The position numbers and the translations under genes are program-made. The notes under the pieces are model-generated. The model worked only from the letters and a program-made list of their open reading frames with translations. It was not told the DNA's origin and did not search any database. This document shows positions 12,893 through 24,639 of a stretch of DNA of 64,000 bases, piece after piece. The first letter of the stretch is position 1, and every line of letters begins with the position of its first letter. Source of the DNA: Salminus brasiliensis (taxonomy: Eukaryota; Chordata; Actinopteri; Characiformes; Bryconidae). The DNA lies in NCBI RefSeq assembly GCF_030463535.1, contig NC_132896.1, positions 26,947,209-27,011,208 on the forward strand. The letters are read 5' to 3'.

Positions 12893-13576
12893 GGCCTCAA
12901 TTTGTAACCTCAATATTTTGACCACATCCAGTTAAAAAGAACTGGAAAAGTACTCTTAGGGGCTCATTTGTTTCCTTTACTAAAATCTAGCTTTTTAACA
13001 GGAAAAATGAGTTTGTAATATAGAGGTTCTGTCAGAAAATGTCCCTACTGTAATTATAATTGTGGTGAAAAAATTGCCAAATTGCCTTTTTGCTTACCCA
13101 TTCCTCACTATGATATATCTAACATGGAATATAAAAGTCTGCCACCCACTTTGTTTAGACCCATCAACTCCAAGAAGTGAAACTATGGATCTGTGGGGGA
13201 AATACACATTGTAGAACAGTAAAGATATCATATAATATCTAATATATAAAATACCACACATAACATCTAACTATTCTGTTACAGTAGCCTTACATAGTCA
13301 ACACTAAAGAACTGAGCGTGAACACTAAACATGTCTCGGCCTGTTAGCAGCTCTGGTTGGGGAGTGGGGAACATTGTGTAAGTCTGAGGTTTAGAAGATT
13401 TTCTTGAGGCTGAATAAAGAACATGCCTCACTTCCCTGTTTCATTTTCTGTGTGTATATTGAGAGGGAGGATTTACAGGAAGTGGGATTTCACACACTTC
13501 ATGAGGATTCCTTGAGAGGACAGCAGGGGGCGCTAGCAGCCCAAGTTTGGAATTCTGTCCCATTAAGTCTCTTTCT

Positions 13577-13578
13577 TT

Positions 13579-13622
<44 letters not shown>

Positions 13623-13653
13623 TTCTCTCTCTCTCTCTCTCACACACACACAC
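13577..13653. repeat. (CT)n(CA)n microsatellite
   Basis: A CT-rich run is followed by a short CA run. Further CT-rich patches extend to about 13905, so the whole 13560-13905 segment is pyrimidine-biased on the plus strand. Confidence 0.9.
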
Positions 13654-13905
13654 CCACTCTTTCCATTAACAAAGATCTTGCCCATCTTCCTCTCTGTCCC
13701 CATTTACATGAATATTTCTGCCCCATCCTGTCTCACTTTATCTCTCTCTCTCCTTTTCTCTTTTAAATAGAGCTCTCCCTCTGAAAGCTCTCCCTCACTC
13801 TTACTCATTTTGTTAGATCTTCTCCTACATCTAACTCTTCTCTCTGTTTCTCTCTCACATACACCACTTACATACTGTAGATCTCTCTCTCTCTCCCTCT
13901 TTCAC

Positions 13906-16900
13906 AAAACAAACACCACAAAACTTTTTTTTAATCATTTTCCACCACCAGCGACATTAACAAACCTAACTAACCCCACACTCCACTTTGTGCGCTTGAC
14001 TTCCGGCATGTGCTGACGTCTGTGCTCGTTTCATAACATTCACTCCAAGAGGCCTTTGGGTATGTGCCTCTCATGCCTAGAATATATTCTCCCTACTATA
14101 TCTTATAGCAGTCAGGCCCAAGGTAACAGCAGTATCCCTCCAAGAGAAAGCTTTACGTTGTTATGTTATGTTGTTGTTGTGGTTGTGAGTATTTTGAGGC
14201 AACAGTGTGTAGTTAGGTAAATTATCCAGTGTTTGCTCACTTACCTAAGCAAATTCACTGTTGTAGTGATTTCTGAAGGAAAAGACTGAGAATTCCACTG
14301 GTGAGGAAACCTGCGGTGTCACCGTGAGTCACAACATTCACAACAGCGCTTCTCTGTGAAAATGGAAAGCACCTAGACATCCATTGAAAGATTCACAAGA
14401 TCCTTATTTGAATATGCTGTATGTGATTCAGGTACCAACAACAATAAGGAATTTAAAGAGTGATTAGGTGTTGGGTTTTAGCCCTAATTGTTCTATAAAG
14501 GTCCTATATTTAGCTTAAGGGCCCATATCATTCATTTTTTCACTTTATATACCCAAAATGTTTCTCTTCAAACTTTAAGGAACCTCAATTTAAGGTTCCT
14601 AAACTGTACATCCAATGATCATTCAGGAACATTTATTTTAAAGGGCCACTATTATGTCCATTAAAAAATATATATATGAAAAAAAAAGTTTGATGTAGTA
14701 TGTAAACGCTGTCACAGTTTCAGAACATCTCAAAACTGGTCACTTCTTTGTCTGTCCAGTCCCTATTCAGAAACCCTATGCGTTCAGAAACAGTACGTGT
14801 TAAACTCACACAGTACACGTTTCTGTGATGTCACAAAAATAAGACATTTACTCCCAGTCTTTTACTCAACCAAGAGGCGAGGTTGTCCACCCACTTTCTT
14901 GGAAGGATTGTTGTAGTCCAGATAGCCTTGCGGGGAATGAGTCCTAATACAGGGCAACCAGTTAGAGGAGATATTGTTTACATATATCTTAAATGTACAG
15001 TAACAAAAACAGCAGACTATTGAATTATAAGGGATTAGGAAAGGTTTGGGAAAGATCGTGTAATTCATTCTAAAACATTGCCCTTTACTAAAGAGCCATT
15101 GAAGAACCATTATTTTACATAAAAAATGACAATATTTTGAACCAGTTTTGTTTATAATGTAGTCAGAGTCATGAAGCTCTTTGATTTTTTGTTGAGCGCA
15201 TGTTGACCTCACTGTCACTGTTTGGTGCTGTTTTATGGCTCTTCTGTGTCTCGTCTGTGAACTTTAAGGTTTGATGTCCTCCCCCGATACATATTTCCCA
15301 TTTCCCATATGACATGATATTGATATTTCCCCTGATTAAAAACTTCCTGTTCACAAAGCCTTTCATGCCAATACAGAACACGCTTGATCATGTTTCAGTG
15401 GTGATTCAATCAGTTCAGAATGAGATCAGCCATGTGTTCTTCATTATTTTTGCCTGACTGAATCAAGCTCTGTTGTGATAAAAAATTAGATTTAGGCCTA
15501 AGGCAAAAAACAAAAAATCAAGGAAGGGAAGGATGACAGTTACACAACCAAAAGCTATTGAAATATGAGGAGATTGACATTAAAATACAGGAAATCGCTT
15601 ACTTTGGCTAAAGCCATCTAAGCTGTCGCATCATGACAAGATTAGGTAGTCTCAGATTTGACTACCTAGAATGGGTCATCTCTGTGGAGAAAGCCATTTT
15701 CAAGATTTGGCCCTCTCGGCCGCAATTTCCGGCCCCTTTTTGTTGGAGTGGCTGACCAAAAGGCGAGTGGGTTTAGTAATCCTCTTACTTTAGGCTCTCA
15801 TCTCCCATGACATCAGAGCATTACCCCCAAAGCTGCCTCGTCATGCCAGAAACAGGCGGATTAAGACGTGCATTAGATAAGGATAAGGTGTGAATACCCT
15901 GAAAACAACAGTCCAAATAGGACAGTGGCAGATTGAGCGTTCAGTGTGCTTTGGCTTGATCAGCCTTGGGCCTGCTTCCTTGTCTTGCTAAAACACAAAG
16001 ACTGGTAAGGGTGTGAACCTAACACCACACCGCCCTCGTTATCTAAGCGCAGTACCAAACCCTGTCATTTTGAGAGATTGCTGAACCCACACTTATGACA
16101 TACAGGGAAGGAAGGCTAGTGGGCTGGGTTTGACCCCTTCTTTCCTCTGGAAACGTGTGAACGGTTTCAGACTCGTTTCAGCAAGTGTTAACAGTTTGTT
16201 CTGAGACTTTAAGAGATTTCACTCAGAGACTCTGTCTTGATAGCTAGCTTAGCACGTCTAAGCGCCTGTGTGCGTAGATATGTACGCCTGCGTGTGTCGG
16301 ATTTGTCACCTGAGATTAATTTGCCCCTCTTCCTGTCTCAGATGGGTGTGTCTGATGTGCTAAGCCAGCCATTGTTCTACGAAGGCCGTTCAACTGACAG
16401 GTGTTTGAAAATGTTTCCTTTTTCCAATCAATTTTTTAAATAGCCACTATTAATCGAGACTCTTAACCAGTGGTGTCATGTTATGTCATAAAAAAAGAAA
16501 CCATTCTGAACTCTCACACACCAGGAGGTTGTTCAGAAGGTTCAGAAGAACATGTAATATTTCCTTGTGAAAATAATCTATTAGCTCTTTCAATCTGCCT
16601 CACATAAACCACAATACTAATTCGGCTCTATTTGAAAGTCTAAGTTAAGAGCTGGATAACTAAATATTCTCCTCCTTGACCTTAATGCAGCTTTCAACAA
16701 GGGTAAATGGTAAAATACCCACTCTACACAAACAAACTGCAGCAGTATCTACCGTTCTCCATTCATTGCTATGATGATGACATTTAGCTATATACAGTGT
16801 GTGTAATACTTTGAACCATCTAATTGTAGTGCTGAACTGTGACTATTAAAACTAGACACTCAGTTTGGGCCAAAAATATATTTGTTCAAAAAGGAGGAAA

Positions 16901-19340
16901 ACACCCACCAGATAATGCTGATTTCCATATGCTACAAATGTTAATATAATCCGGGGGGATTCTAGTAGTATAATGCATTGGATGATTTTTTGGGGTTCTG
17001 GATTAAACACAACCATTTGAAGCTTTTATAAACACTGCACTTTGTATGCATCAATATCATATTATCATATATTTGATCTTATGTTTCACAGTGACACTTT
17101 TAGTGTGACATATTCACTCATGTGAATTAGCCAAGTCCAAACCAATGGAAGAGCTAGCTTGGCTGTTTCTATCTAGATACTATCAAGCTTTACAATTATT
17201 TCATTATTAACTTCATTTTATGCAAGTTCAAATTTAACACTTTTGTTATCATAACAACATAATAAGACTAATACTGTACTGTAAAGGTGAAGTTGATAAT
17301 AATTTTAATAAATAACAATCAACTACAAATGACAGACAGTATTTTCTAGTATTCAGAAACCATTAGAAGACTTGGAGGGCTCCAAACTGGGTAATCGGGA
17401 CTCCCTGTTCTCCAACTGTTAACCCATTGGCAGTGTGGATAATAACTTCAACAGCACCAAACTGTTCAGTCTTTCGTTCATCTTTTAAGCTGGCTTTGGT
17501 GCCTGCCATGTCAACTGTATTTTAAGCAAAAAGGATATATAGTATAATAATAATATACGATAGGATACTGTTTAGTGCTGAAAGAGGGTTCTTTGAAAAA
17601 AAAAAAAAACCTTATGTATAGTATTTACGGGTGACAGTATAATTTAGTCTGGTTATTAATCTCAGTGACAGTAGTGAAACCCTTTTTGGTGTTATTATAC
17701 ATATATAACCATTTTAAAAGGTCCTGTAGAGAAGCATCTACAAGAGGTTTTTTTTCTACATGAACTATTTAACCAGGCATAGGAGCATTTAAGTGGTCAA
17801 ATGGCTCCTTGAGCTGTCACAGTTCTTTATAGAACCATTTTTTTACTACAGAGGTCATAAAGGTGTCTACTAGATTTAAAGGCACATACTTTAATGTCAT
17901 ACATGTTCATGGTGTTTATTGTCTGGGATCCAGATCTGGGAATTTAGATTTTGGAGATCCTATAGGTTAATTACAATGTCCCAAACCCCTCGGCAACCTC
18001 TATATTTTGCACTTTTGTTGAATATAAGTGCTAAATATACAAGCATTTCCTTCCATAGGGCTACTTTTAATGCAGGTTTTGACAGCATTCATGCATCTAA
18101 AGGTCTGGAGGAATGAACATTTACTAATGTAATTAAAAACAGTCAACAGTACAATTCTGCTTGTAGACCCTAAATCCCAAACACTAGGCTATCCAGTTTT
18201 CTCTACTGTCAGTGAGTCAAAAAGGTGCTATATGAAAGGACCAGATAGACAAATGAGTAAATAAATAATGATTTATGATTGGTGAGTGAACACAGTGCAA
18301 AGACGCGAGGCAAACGCCAGTTCTGAAAAGGCTTTAACACCGTCAATGGGTTGAGGTTAAGCAGTGTTTTGGTCCTTTCCTAGACGCCCTCCTCCCTCTA
18401 TCACTCATGACTAATGGAGAACAACAAACAGAGATCCCTTCTCGGAGACACAATAGATCAGGGTGAAAGGGTGGGGGGTTGTAGAAGAGTGAACATATGC
18501 CACCAAAATCAGACAGATTTAACTGATGTGTTTGTAACCAAACAATTTAATCGGCCTCTAGCTTTCTGATTCTATCCTGATCTGACCATTCTTGTTAGTT
18601 TTATGCTCTTTGTTATTGACGATATAGGCCTGAGATAGGAGCTTCTGTCAGACGCTTCAGTGAAGAGAAGAGGGCAATTGCATAAACAGATGGGAAGAGG
18701 ATCTTTTTTATGTAACAGCCTCTTTAGTGGAAGTGGAAGAACCAGCACATTTGTGCATCAGCTGGAGGCTGTCGCTGCCGGTCGTTGTGCTAATTTGCAA
18801 GCTGAGAATATATATGAGCCTTCGCAGGCACTCTGCCCTGCCATCGTTCATGGCACCCAGGGCAGGCTTAAGAATACTGCTGTTTGCTCAAACACTAAGC
18901 GCGCTATAGTTGTCACACTTTTCCCAAACGCCTTGCAGCTGCTCCTATTGTGCTCAGAGAAGGGCTTCACCAAGCAGTCGTCCAGACCGCTCCGGCCAGC
19001 CCTCCCCACCCTCCTGCCGCCTGACAGGGGGATCAGAGGAGCTAGCTGAGCCTCTGTGGCCCAAACAATGGGGGACATTGATAATGATTCTATACGGTAT
19101 AACCCCACCAACGTTGCCAATGTGAAATTCCAATGCACAGTTTAAGGCAGGGCGGAGTGCCACTACATATGGCCTGGTCGGTTTGAATATGAAAGAGTCG
19201 TCCTTTTTTCCCACCGATATTTGGGCACACACCATGGCCTAAGGTCAAAGAAGCTGAATGTTTGTTTACTAGCAGAAGGCCCAATACTAATTTATTTATA
19301 TATTCTATATCCAGAGAAGGGCCTCGAACATATGATTTAC
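13906..19340. other. Intergenic, possible conserved non-coding patches
   Basis: No gene is recognised. Patches at 15600-15900, 15940-16200 and 18340-19260 are less AT-rich and free of repeats, the usual look of conserved non-coding elements, but conservation cannot be judged from one sequence. A segment at 17570-17850 carries AGAACC/GGTTCT-like words of a dispersed MITE-like family. The candidate frames here (for example 18660-19049) are not recognisable proteins. Confidence 0.45.
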
Positions 19341-19348
19341 ACATAACA

Positions 19349-19349
19349 T

Positions 19350-19383
<34 letters not shown>

Positions 19384-19384
19384 C
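19349..19384. repeat. (CA)n(TA)n microsatellite
   Basis: About 11 CA units run directly into TA units. Confidence 0.9.
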
Positions 19385-19750
19385 AGGTCCTGTAAACAAG
19401 TTCTTGTTAAATTTCACCTTGTCTGTTTAAGCCAAATGTTTAGGCTACTATATGTATATATGACTTTCATTGAATGCCGATGTCAAGGTTTTATAAATAA
19501 ATATATATACCACAGGTTTTTGTTTGTTGTTTGTTTTGTTTTTAATGGAAAACTAAAACTGTATAATAAAGAACTACTCAAAAGTTTATATTCACATTTA
19601 GGACCTTAACATTAGGGTATGTTGTTCTGTTTTGGGTTGCAAGAAGTCCTTAAACAATAAACAATATGATAGGCTGTAATTATCTATTAATTACCGTTAC
19701 AGTATATGTGATCTGACTCAGGGTTGTTCGAAGACAAAGCATTATTTTTT

Positions 19751-19752
<2 letters not shown>

Positions 19753-19805
<53 letters not shown>
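19753..19805. repeat. (TA)n microsatellite
   Basis: This is an uninterrupted alternating TA run of about 50 bp. Confidence 0.95.
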
Positions 19806-19810
<5 letters not shown>

Positions 19811-20570
19811 TTAAATAATTTAGTGTCCTACAGCTTTCCCCGTCATTATGGAATCATCTACAGCTCTGTTTCTCATTCTACACACATCTCTTCATTTTTA
19901 CCTAAACATGTAGATGCTGGTGGTTGTAGAGAAGTAGTTACACCATAATAGAATGGGAATTGGAACATTTCTACTTCCAAGCCTTTGAACAGTGATCTGT
20001 TTATAATGTTTATTTGAAACCAATTGTGAACCTTTTGTATGTTATGCTTGTTGGTTCCATTTCCATAAACCTTTGAGTAGTTCTCTATTATAAAAGTTTT
20101 AGTTTTCTATTAAAAATAAAACAAAAAACCTGTGGTATATATCTAACATCCACCGTCATAAATGTTGTGGTCAGAGTCCACAAGGATTAAGTTTCTCATG
20201 CCGATGAGACAAGATAGCTGATCCTGCATCAGCATTCTGGCGCTGACACTGGATATAGAATGGGTCTCAGCCAGGAGACCTTTTTCCGGGATTGTGTTCA
20301 CCCAAATATTTCATTTGAAAACTGAGGGGCTCGATTTCAAAAACACAGTCACGCGGTCAGACAGACGTAAACATTTACACGTAACAGACAGTGAGTTCAA
20401 CTGTGTCTCCTTAGTAATCAGTGGTGGCTGATTTTGTCATTGCCGTTTAGATAACGTCAGTACTGACTTAATGAATCACTGTGTTGATTTGGTGGAAATG
20501 TTTAAGACTGCATAGTGAGTATATGCTCTCAATATTCAGGTCTCATGCATTTCATGCTGCACAAGCAACC
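19806..20570. other. Intergenic downstream of dusp1
   Basis: There are no repeats or genes that I recognise. The sequence at 20160-20330 is less AT-rich and could be a conserved non-coding patch. It lies just beyond the predicted dusp1 poly(A) site. Confidence 0.4.
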
Positions 20571-20579
20571 ACATTTATG

Positions 20580-21477
20580 TCATGATTGTAACAAAAAAGT
20601 TTATTCATCAGTATCAAAACATCATATCACAAAGGTGTAAAAATATACCATACGAAATATATTAATTTAGGAAATAAATATCACATATCAAAACAGTCTC
20701 CTGCAAGTTGCTTCCATTAGTGCTTGGGGGAAGGTTCTTACAGGGCTGCCAACATTACAGACACATGAGGTATTTTGTGTTTGCTTGCAGAGAAGCAAAC
20801 GTCTTGGTGAGTTGGATGAAGTTCTGAAAGGCATGACTGGCCCCTGATTGAGCCATCCATTTAACTTTCATTGTCTTAAGGCAGACAGAGTCTAGTCAGA
20901 GATGATAAATACATTCATTGTTCAAAAACAAAAATAAAACAAAAAGGAGGGGAGATTCACTCATTAGCACCTTCAAACTTTGAAACTCGTGGTCCCCTCA
21001 AACTATTTCTGTTTGATAAAAACAAAAACAACAAACGGTGTCAACAAATAAAGGATACCTTTTCCTGAGCAAACTGTAAGACCTGCTGATGTGATCTTGT
21101 GATAATAAATAAAAACAGAAAGTGATTATCCATGGCGGCACTCACAATCTAAAGACTGCTACTGACAGACATTCAGGAGCCTCATGTTGGCTCCACCAAA
21201 CACGCTCACACTAATGAATTCCCAGCCCCTTCAGTCCAGTCAATGCAAGTGGTCGCTGTCTTGTCTTGCGTTCAAAACTCAGCCAGTCTGGAGGAACCAG
21301 GTTGGACCGGCCGCCTACTCCTCCCCAGAGAGGTGTACAAATACTGTTATGTAGCAACAGAGAAACAAAGGAATTGTAGTTGTCCAGCAATGTAAAGACC
21401 ACCACAGTGATGATCATCTGAACCAAAATAGTCCAAGTTAGAAGGCCATGGGTCTGGGTACGAATGAGGACGACCCG
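20580..21477 (-). other. dusp1: dusp1 3'UTR with AU-rich elements
   Basis: Downstream of the stop codon, the transcribed (minus) strand holds AUUUA pentamers at 21106-21110, 20906-20910 and 20675-20679. The first lies within the nonamer UUAUUUAUU (21104-21112), which in other immediate-early mRNAs is bound by TTP and HuR to control decay. An AATAAA on the minus strand at 20600-20605 sets the predicted 3' end near 20580, giving a 3'UTR of about 0.9 kb. The motifs are seen directly; their use is inferred. Confidence 0.6.
20600..20605 (-). terminator. dusp1: dusp1 poly(A) signal AATAAA
   Basis: A canonical AATAAA is present on the minus strand about 0.87 kb after the stop codon. It is the first convincing signal in the right strand and context. 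Confidence 0.5.
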
Positions 21478-21833
21478 TCAGCATGTGGGAGAGGGAGTAA
21501 TGGGGCTGTGCAGGAAGGAGAGTGGACTGGCTGCAGCGTGGACAGGGATGGAGACAGGGAAGTTGAAGACGGTGCTGCTTTTGCTGAGCGCTGGGCTCCC
21601 TGCTTCTGAGGAGCACGTGGAGGATGCCAGCACCTGGGACTCAAACTGTAGAAGCTGACCCATGAAGCTGAAGTTGGGGGAGATGATGCTGCGCCGCTGC
21701 TTGACAAACTCGAAAGCCTCGTCCAGCTTGACCCGGTTGGTGCGCATCAGGTAGGCCAGGCAAATGGTGGCTGACCGTGAGATACCAGCCTGGCAGTGGA
21801 CGAACACCCGGCCGCCTTTGTTCCGTACTGAGT
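21478..21833 (-). CDS. dusp1: dusp1 exon 4 with stop
   Basis: The exon encodes residues 247-364, including HCQAGISR and the C-terminal SPIT.SPTC, and ends with TGA at 21480-21478. The acceptor CCACACAG is preceded by a pyrimidine tract. Confidence 0.96.
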
Positions 21834-24134
21834 CTGTGTGGAAAAAAAGAAGGAAGACATTAGTTTGGGTCTACTTCAATACAGCGCACCAGATCCTTTT
21901 TGTGTACATCAACAACACAAAAGGTAGGTCCACAAAGTAAAGGAATAGATTCTATTATTGTTTACTGGGGCCGTTCCTCTTTACTGTTACTGTTTCTTCT
22001 GTCTGTTATTTCTGTCATTTCGGTCATTGGCTTTCTGGTGAGAAAGGGGGCTTTTTCCAAACACCTCAGAAACCAAAGCTGAAAACGGCTAATGACAACC
22101 CTCTCTATTACAGTTGCCTCCCTCCACTTTCAATTGCAAATCACAAATCCAGCAGAAGCGCTAAGGAAGGGAGCAGTCTCATTAGGGAAACAGGAAGAAG
22201 TTAAATGAGAGCTGGGGGGTGGGTGATGGGGTAGCACTCTCTCAGTAGCAGGTCTGAATACACAATAGGGGGTGGCTGCCCCCCCTGCTGGGCCCATTGA
22301 TCTAGGGAGGAAGGCCAGCGGAGCGCCAGAGAAAACCCTCTTTTGTTTGGACAGAACAAAGAGGGCCAGGCAAGCAAAGAGAGCCAGTTGCTCCCTAAAA
22401 AGCAGATCAGGTCGTGGCCTGCTGCTTTCCATGAAAAGGGGGCGCCTCTTTAAATGGGATGAGAGGGGATGATGTAAGCCTTTGTAGCTGTCAAGCTTGG
22501 TCCATCCAGCTGGTCGATTTGGAGGGAACTTTTGAAAAATTTAATTCAGGCCACACTTGTGGAGGGGGAGGGGGAAGTCTGCTCACCAGAGCCGTCCTAT
22601 AGCTGCATCTGTTCTTGTTTTGAAACAGAGAATCAAATAATGGATGAAGAAAAATTAAAAATTCTCACCGATAAATTCAATGGCCTCGTTGAACCAGGAG
22701 CTGATGTCAGCTTTGTGGTTGTCTTCAACAGGAATGCTCTTGTACTGGTAATGGTCCTCAAAATGGTTTGGACAGTTGGCAGAAACGTTGATGAGGGCTG
22801 TGATCCCCAACATGTCCAGCATGTCTTTTCTTGAGGCATGGTAGGCACTGCCAAGATAGAGGAAGGGTAGGATTTCCACAGGGCCACCCTGAAACCAAAA
22901 ATAAAGATTGGGGAGAGAATTAGGACAGTGCATTAAAGTGAAAAACAAAACTGAAAGAGTGTCTTAGGTAAGCTAAGGTAATTTGTAGCACATGGCCTAA
23001 TAAGCCATTTTAAGCTCTTACCTGATCATACAGAGGGGTAGCGCATGTATTACAACCAGATTCAGCACTACCAGGATGGCAGCTGGCACTCAGAGGCAAA
23101 CTGAGACCTTGAGGGGGAGCTGGTTTGGTACACATTTCAGGAAACTCTGAGACAAATGAGTCAAATCCTCCTGAAAATAAAGAAAAGGGAAGAAAGGGGA
23201 TTTAATTACACTGGGTAATTTACAAGTGTCAACTGTGTGTAACTGGCAGTCGTTGTGACACAAAGGGTGAGTGAACAGTTGAGAGGGGCGACAGCTGAGG
23301 TAAACAGAAGAGTGGAGTTACCCTACAAGGCCAGAGAGCCACAAATAACCAGGGGGGCTATAATGCACAGATAGGTAGCCTGCTAGCTAGACAGGCAGTC
23401 ACGTTTACTCACATCCCTGTAGTTTTATACAGTTACGGCAAATTATGGTGGAGTTTTCTAGCTATTTCGATCTATCAATATGGGGATATAATGCTAGCTA
23501 GATAGCTGTAAATGAAGAAAGGGTCACTTTTAGCTCTTATTTCCTTTGTTATGTTAAATTTTAATCCGTTCTGGGATATTTATGTGTCTCACACAGCTCT
23601 AACTTGAGATTTAGTGTTTAATTTTAACCGAAAAGTCCACCAAAACAATATATCTGAGCCAAAACCACCTATTTAAGCTTATCAACACAAGTCAAGTACC
23701 TAGATAACTGTTAGCTAGCTTCAGCTTAAGCTAAGCTAACGACTGGTTAACTATAGCTAGCTACCTTTCAGGAAGACGACGTTAGCTCCACAGGGGTTTC
23801 GGCACAGCGCGGTAACAGCCAGCATTAGGGTCCCGTCCTTCTTAGCCTGGCCGATGTCTGAGCTCCGCTCGTCCAGTAGTACCACGGTCCGGAACCGGCC
23901 GGACAGAAGCCCGCTCCTCGTGTCCTCGTTCGGCACGATGTGCTCGAGCCCGAGCCCGCCGCGCGCCCGCCTCCGCACGATAGTGCTGAAGCGGACGTTG
24001 GTGGATCCGGGGATGTGAGACGAGCTGAAGGAGAAGAACGAGCGGCAGTCCAGCACGAGGCAGCCGGGCTCGCCCCCGTCCAGCAGCGCCCGGAGAGCGG
24101 CACAGTCGATGCTCGGAACTTCCATAATGACCAT
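21478..24134 (-). CDS. dusp1: Dual-specificity MAP kinase phosphatase 1 (MKP-1), complete, 4 exons
   Basis: This phosphatase removes phosphate from the Thr and Tyr of the activation loop of p38, JNK and ERK in the nucleus, giving negative feedback on MAPK signalling. Joining 24134-23765, 23170-23022, 22888-22669 and 21833-21478 gives 364 residues against 367 in human. Residues 10-135 form the rhodanese-like MAPK-binding domain, with the kinase-docking arginines RRR at 54-56. Residues about 174-315 form the catalytic domain, with general acid Asp229 (in VEDN) and the signature HCQAGISR whose nucleophile is Cys260. The C-terminus keeps two Ser-Pro sites (Ser356, Ser361) matching the ERK sites that tune stability in mammals. 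The start is ATG 24134 (MVIMEV, as in human MVMEV); an in-frame upstream ATG at 24233 would add 33 unlike residues. No frameshift or lost catalytic residue is present. Family identity is certain. Confidence 0.97.
22669..22888 (-). CDS. dusp1: dusp1 exon 3
   Basis: The exon encodes residues 174-246, starting GGPVEILPFLYLGSAYHASR and including the general-acid loop VEDNHKADISSWF. The acceptor is TTTCAG and the donor is ATCG|GTGAGA, phase 1. Confidence 0.96.
23022..23170 (-). CDS. dusp1: dusp1 exon 2
   Basis: The acceptor TTTTCAG and donor CAG|GTAAGAG bound 149 bases for residues 124-173, ending SAESGCNTCATPLYDQ. This linker joins the docking and catalytic domains. It keeps the GLSLPLS stretch of the family. 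It has no long open frame of its own and is identified by splice sites plus homology. Confidence 0.93.
23765..24134 (-). CDS. dusp1: dusp1 exon 1 (coding part)
   Basis: This exon encodes residues 1-123 plus one base: the rhodanese-like domain with LDCRSFFSF and the RRR docking site. The donor is AAAG|GTAGCT, phase 1. The exon is very CpG-rich, as expected next to a promoter island. Confidence 0.95.
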
Positions 24135-24350
24135 AGTAGGGCAGAGCGCGACCAGAGACAAGTCTAAGTACATAAAGTAAGAAAGGTGAAGTCCACACTC
24201 ACAACACAGCGGCCCGCGGAGGGGGTTGTTCACTAAAACCGTTTCCGTCTGAGGCTCAAAATAATTCTCAGGTTTAAAAATCCGAGTCTACGACTCTGAG
24301 CTTTGTTCGTAGTTTCCCTCAGACGATTGTTCTTCTATCCCGTTTGTCGT
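24135..24350 (-). promoter_or_regulatory. dusp1: dusp1 5'UTR
   Basis: This is the predicted leader between the TATA-directed start, about 30 nt below 24374-24383, and the ATG at 24134. Its length of about 215 nt is typical for the family. The upstream in-frame ATG at 24233 lies within it. Confidence 0.5.
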
Positions 24351-24373
24351 TCTGCCCCCGGTCGCTCAGGGAG

Positions 24374-24401
24374 CCCTTTTATAAGGGTCTAGCTTTTATA
24401 A
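24374..24401 (-). promoter_or_regulatory. dusp1: dusp1 core promoter, two TATA boxes
   Basis: On the minus strand TATAAAAGGG (24383-24374) and TTATAAAAGC (24401-24392) sit 18 bp apart. The nearer one is the likelier TATA box. A CC-(A/T)8-GG run overlaps the nearer box. It resembles a CArG box but is two bases too long. Confidence 0.65.
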
Positions 24402-24417
24402 CCAGGAAGGAGCAGCG

Positions 24418-24475
24418 TGACGCCACGTCCCGCCCAGTCTGGCGGGCTGCCAGCGTGAATTCGCACGTACGTCAT
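24418..24475 (-). promoter_or_regulatory. dusp1: dusp1 proximal CRE-like sites and GC box
   Basis: TGACGCCA-like (24418-24425) and ATGACGTA-like (minus strand, 24475-24468) half-CRE sites flank a GGGCGG-type GC box (about 24428-24436). Mammalian DUSP1 is induced by CREB/ATF through two proximal CREs, so the arrangement fits. The motifs are visible; binding is inferred. Confidence 0.55.
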
Positions 24476-24639
24476 GAGCAGGAGAGCGAAGGGGCGACCA
24501 AACCCTGAGGAGACTTTGGAACCGCCATTCACACCACACGTCCCCTAACCTCACCAGCTCACTACAGAACCCAGCTTTCCACTGTCTGAAACTCACTGAA
24601 TCACACTCGGCATAATATAGACGTTTAATCTGACCACCA

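Noticed and set aside
12443-12925. Overlapping minus-strand frames of Ile-Tyr repeats
   Set aside because: They are translations of the TA/TATG microsatellite and have no protein character.
16237-16443. Possible exon: pyrimidine tract, CAG, then 20 codons from ATGGGTGTG and a GTGTTT donor-like word
   Set aside because: The donor is weak, the peptide is unrecognised and no partner exon was found nearby.
18660-19049. Plus-strand open frame of 129 codons
   Set aside because: Several frames on both strands are open here, as expected for GC-richer non-coding DNA. No motif is recognised.
23825-24198. Other-frame open reading frames over dusp1 exon 1 on both strands
   Set aside because: They are shadows of the CpG-rich exon 1. 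The homologous frame is the one starting at 24134.
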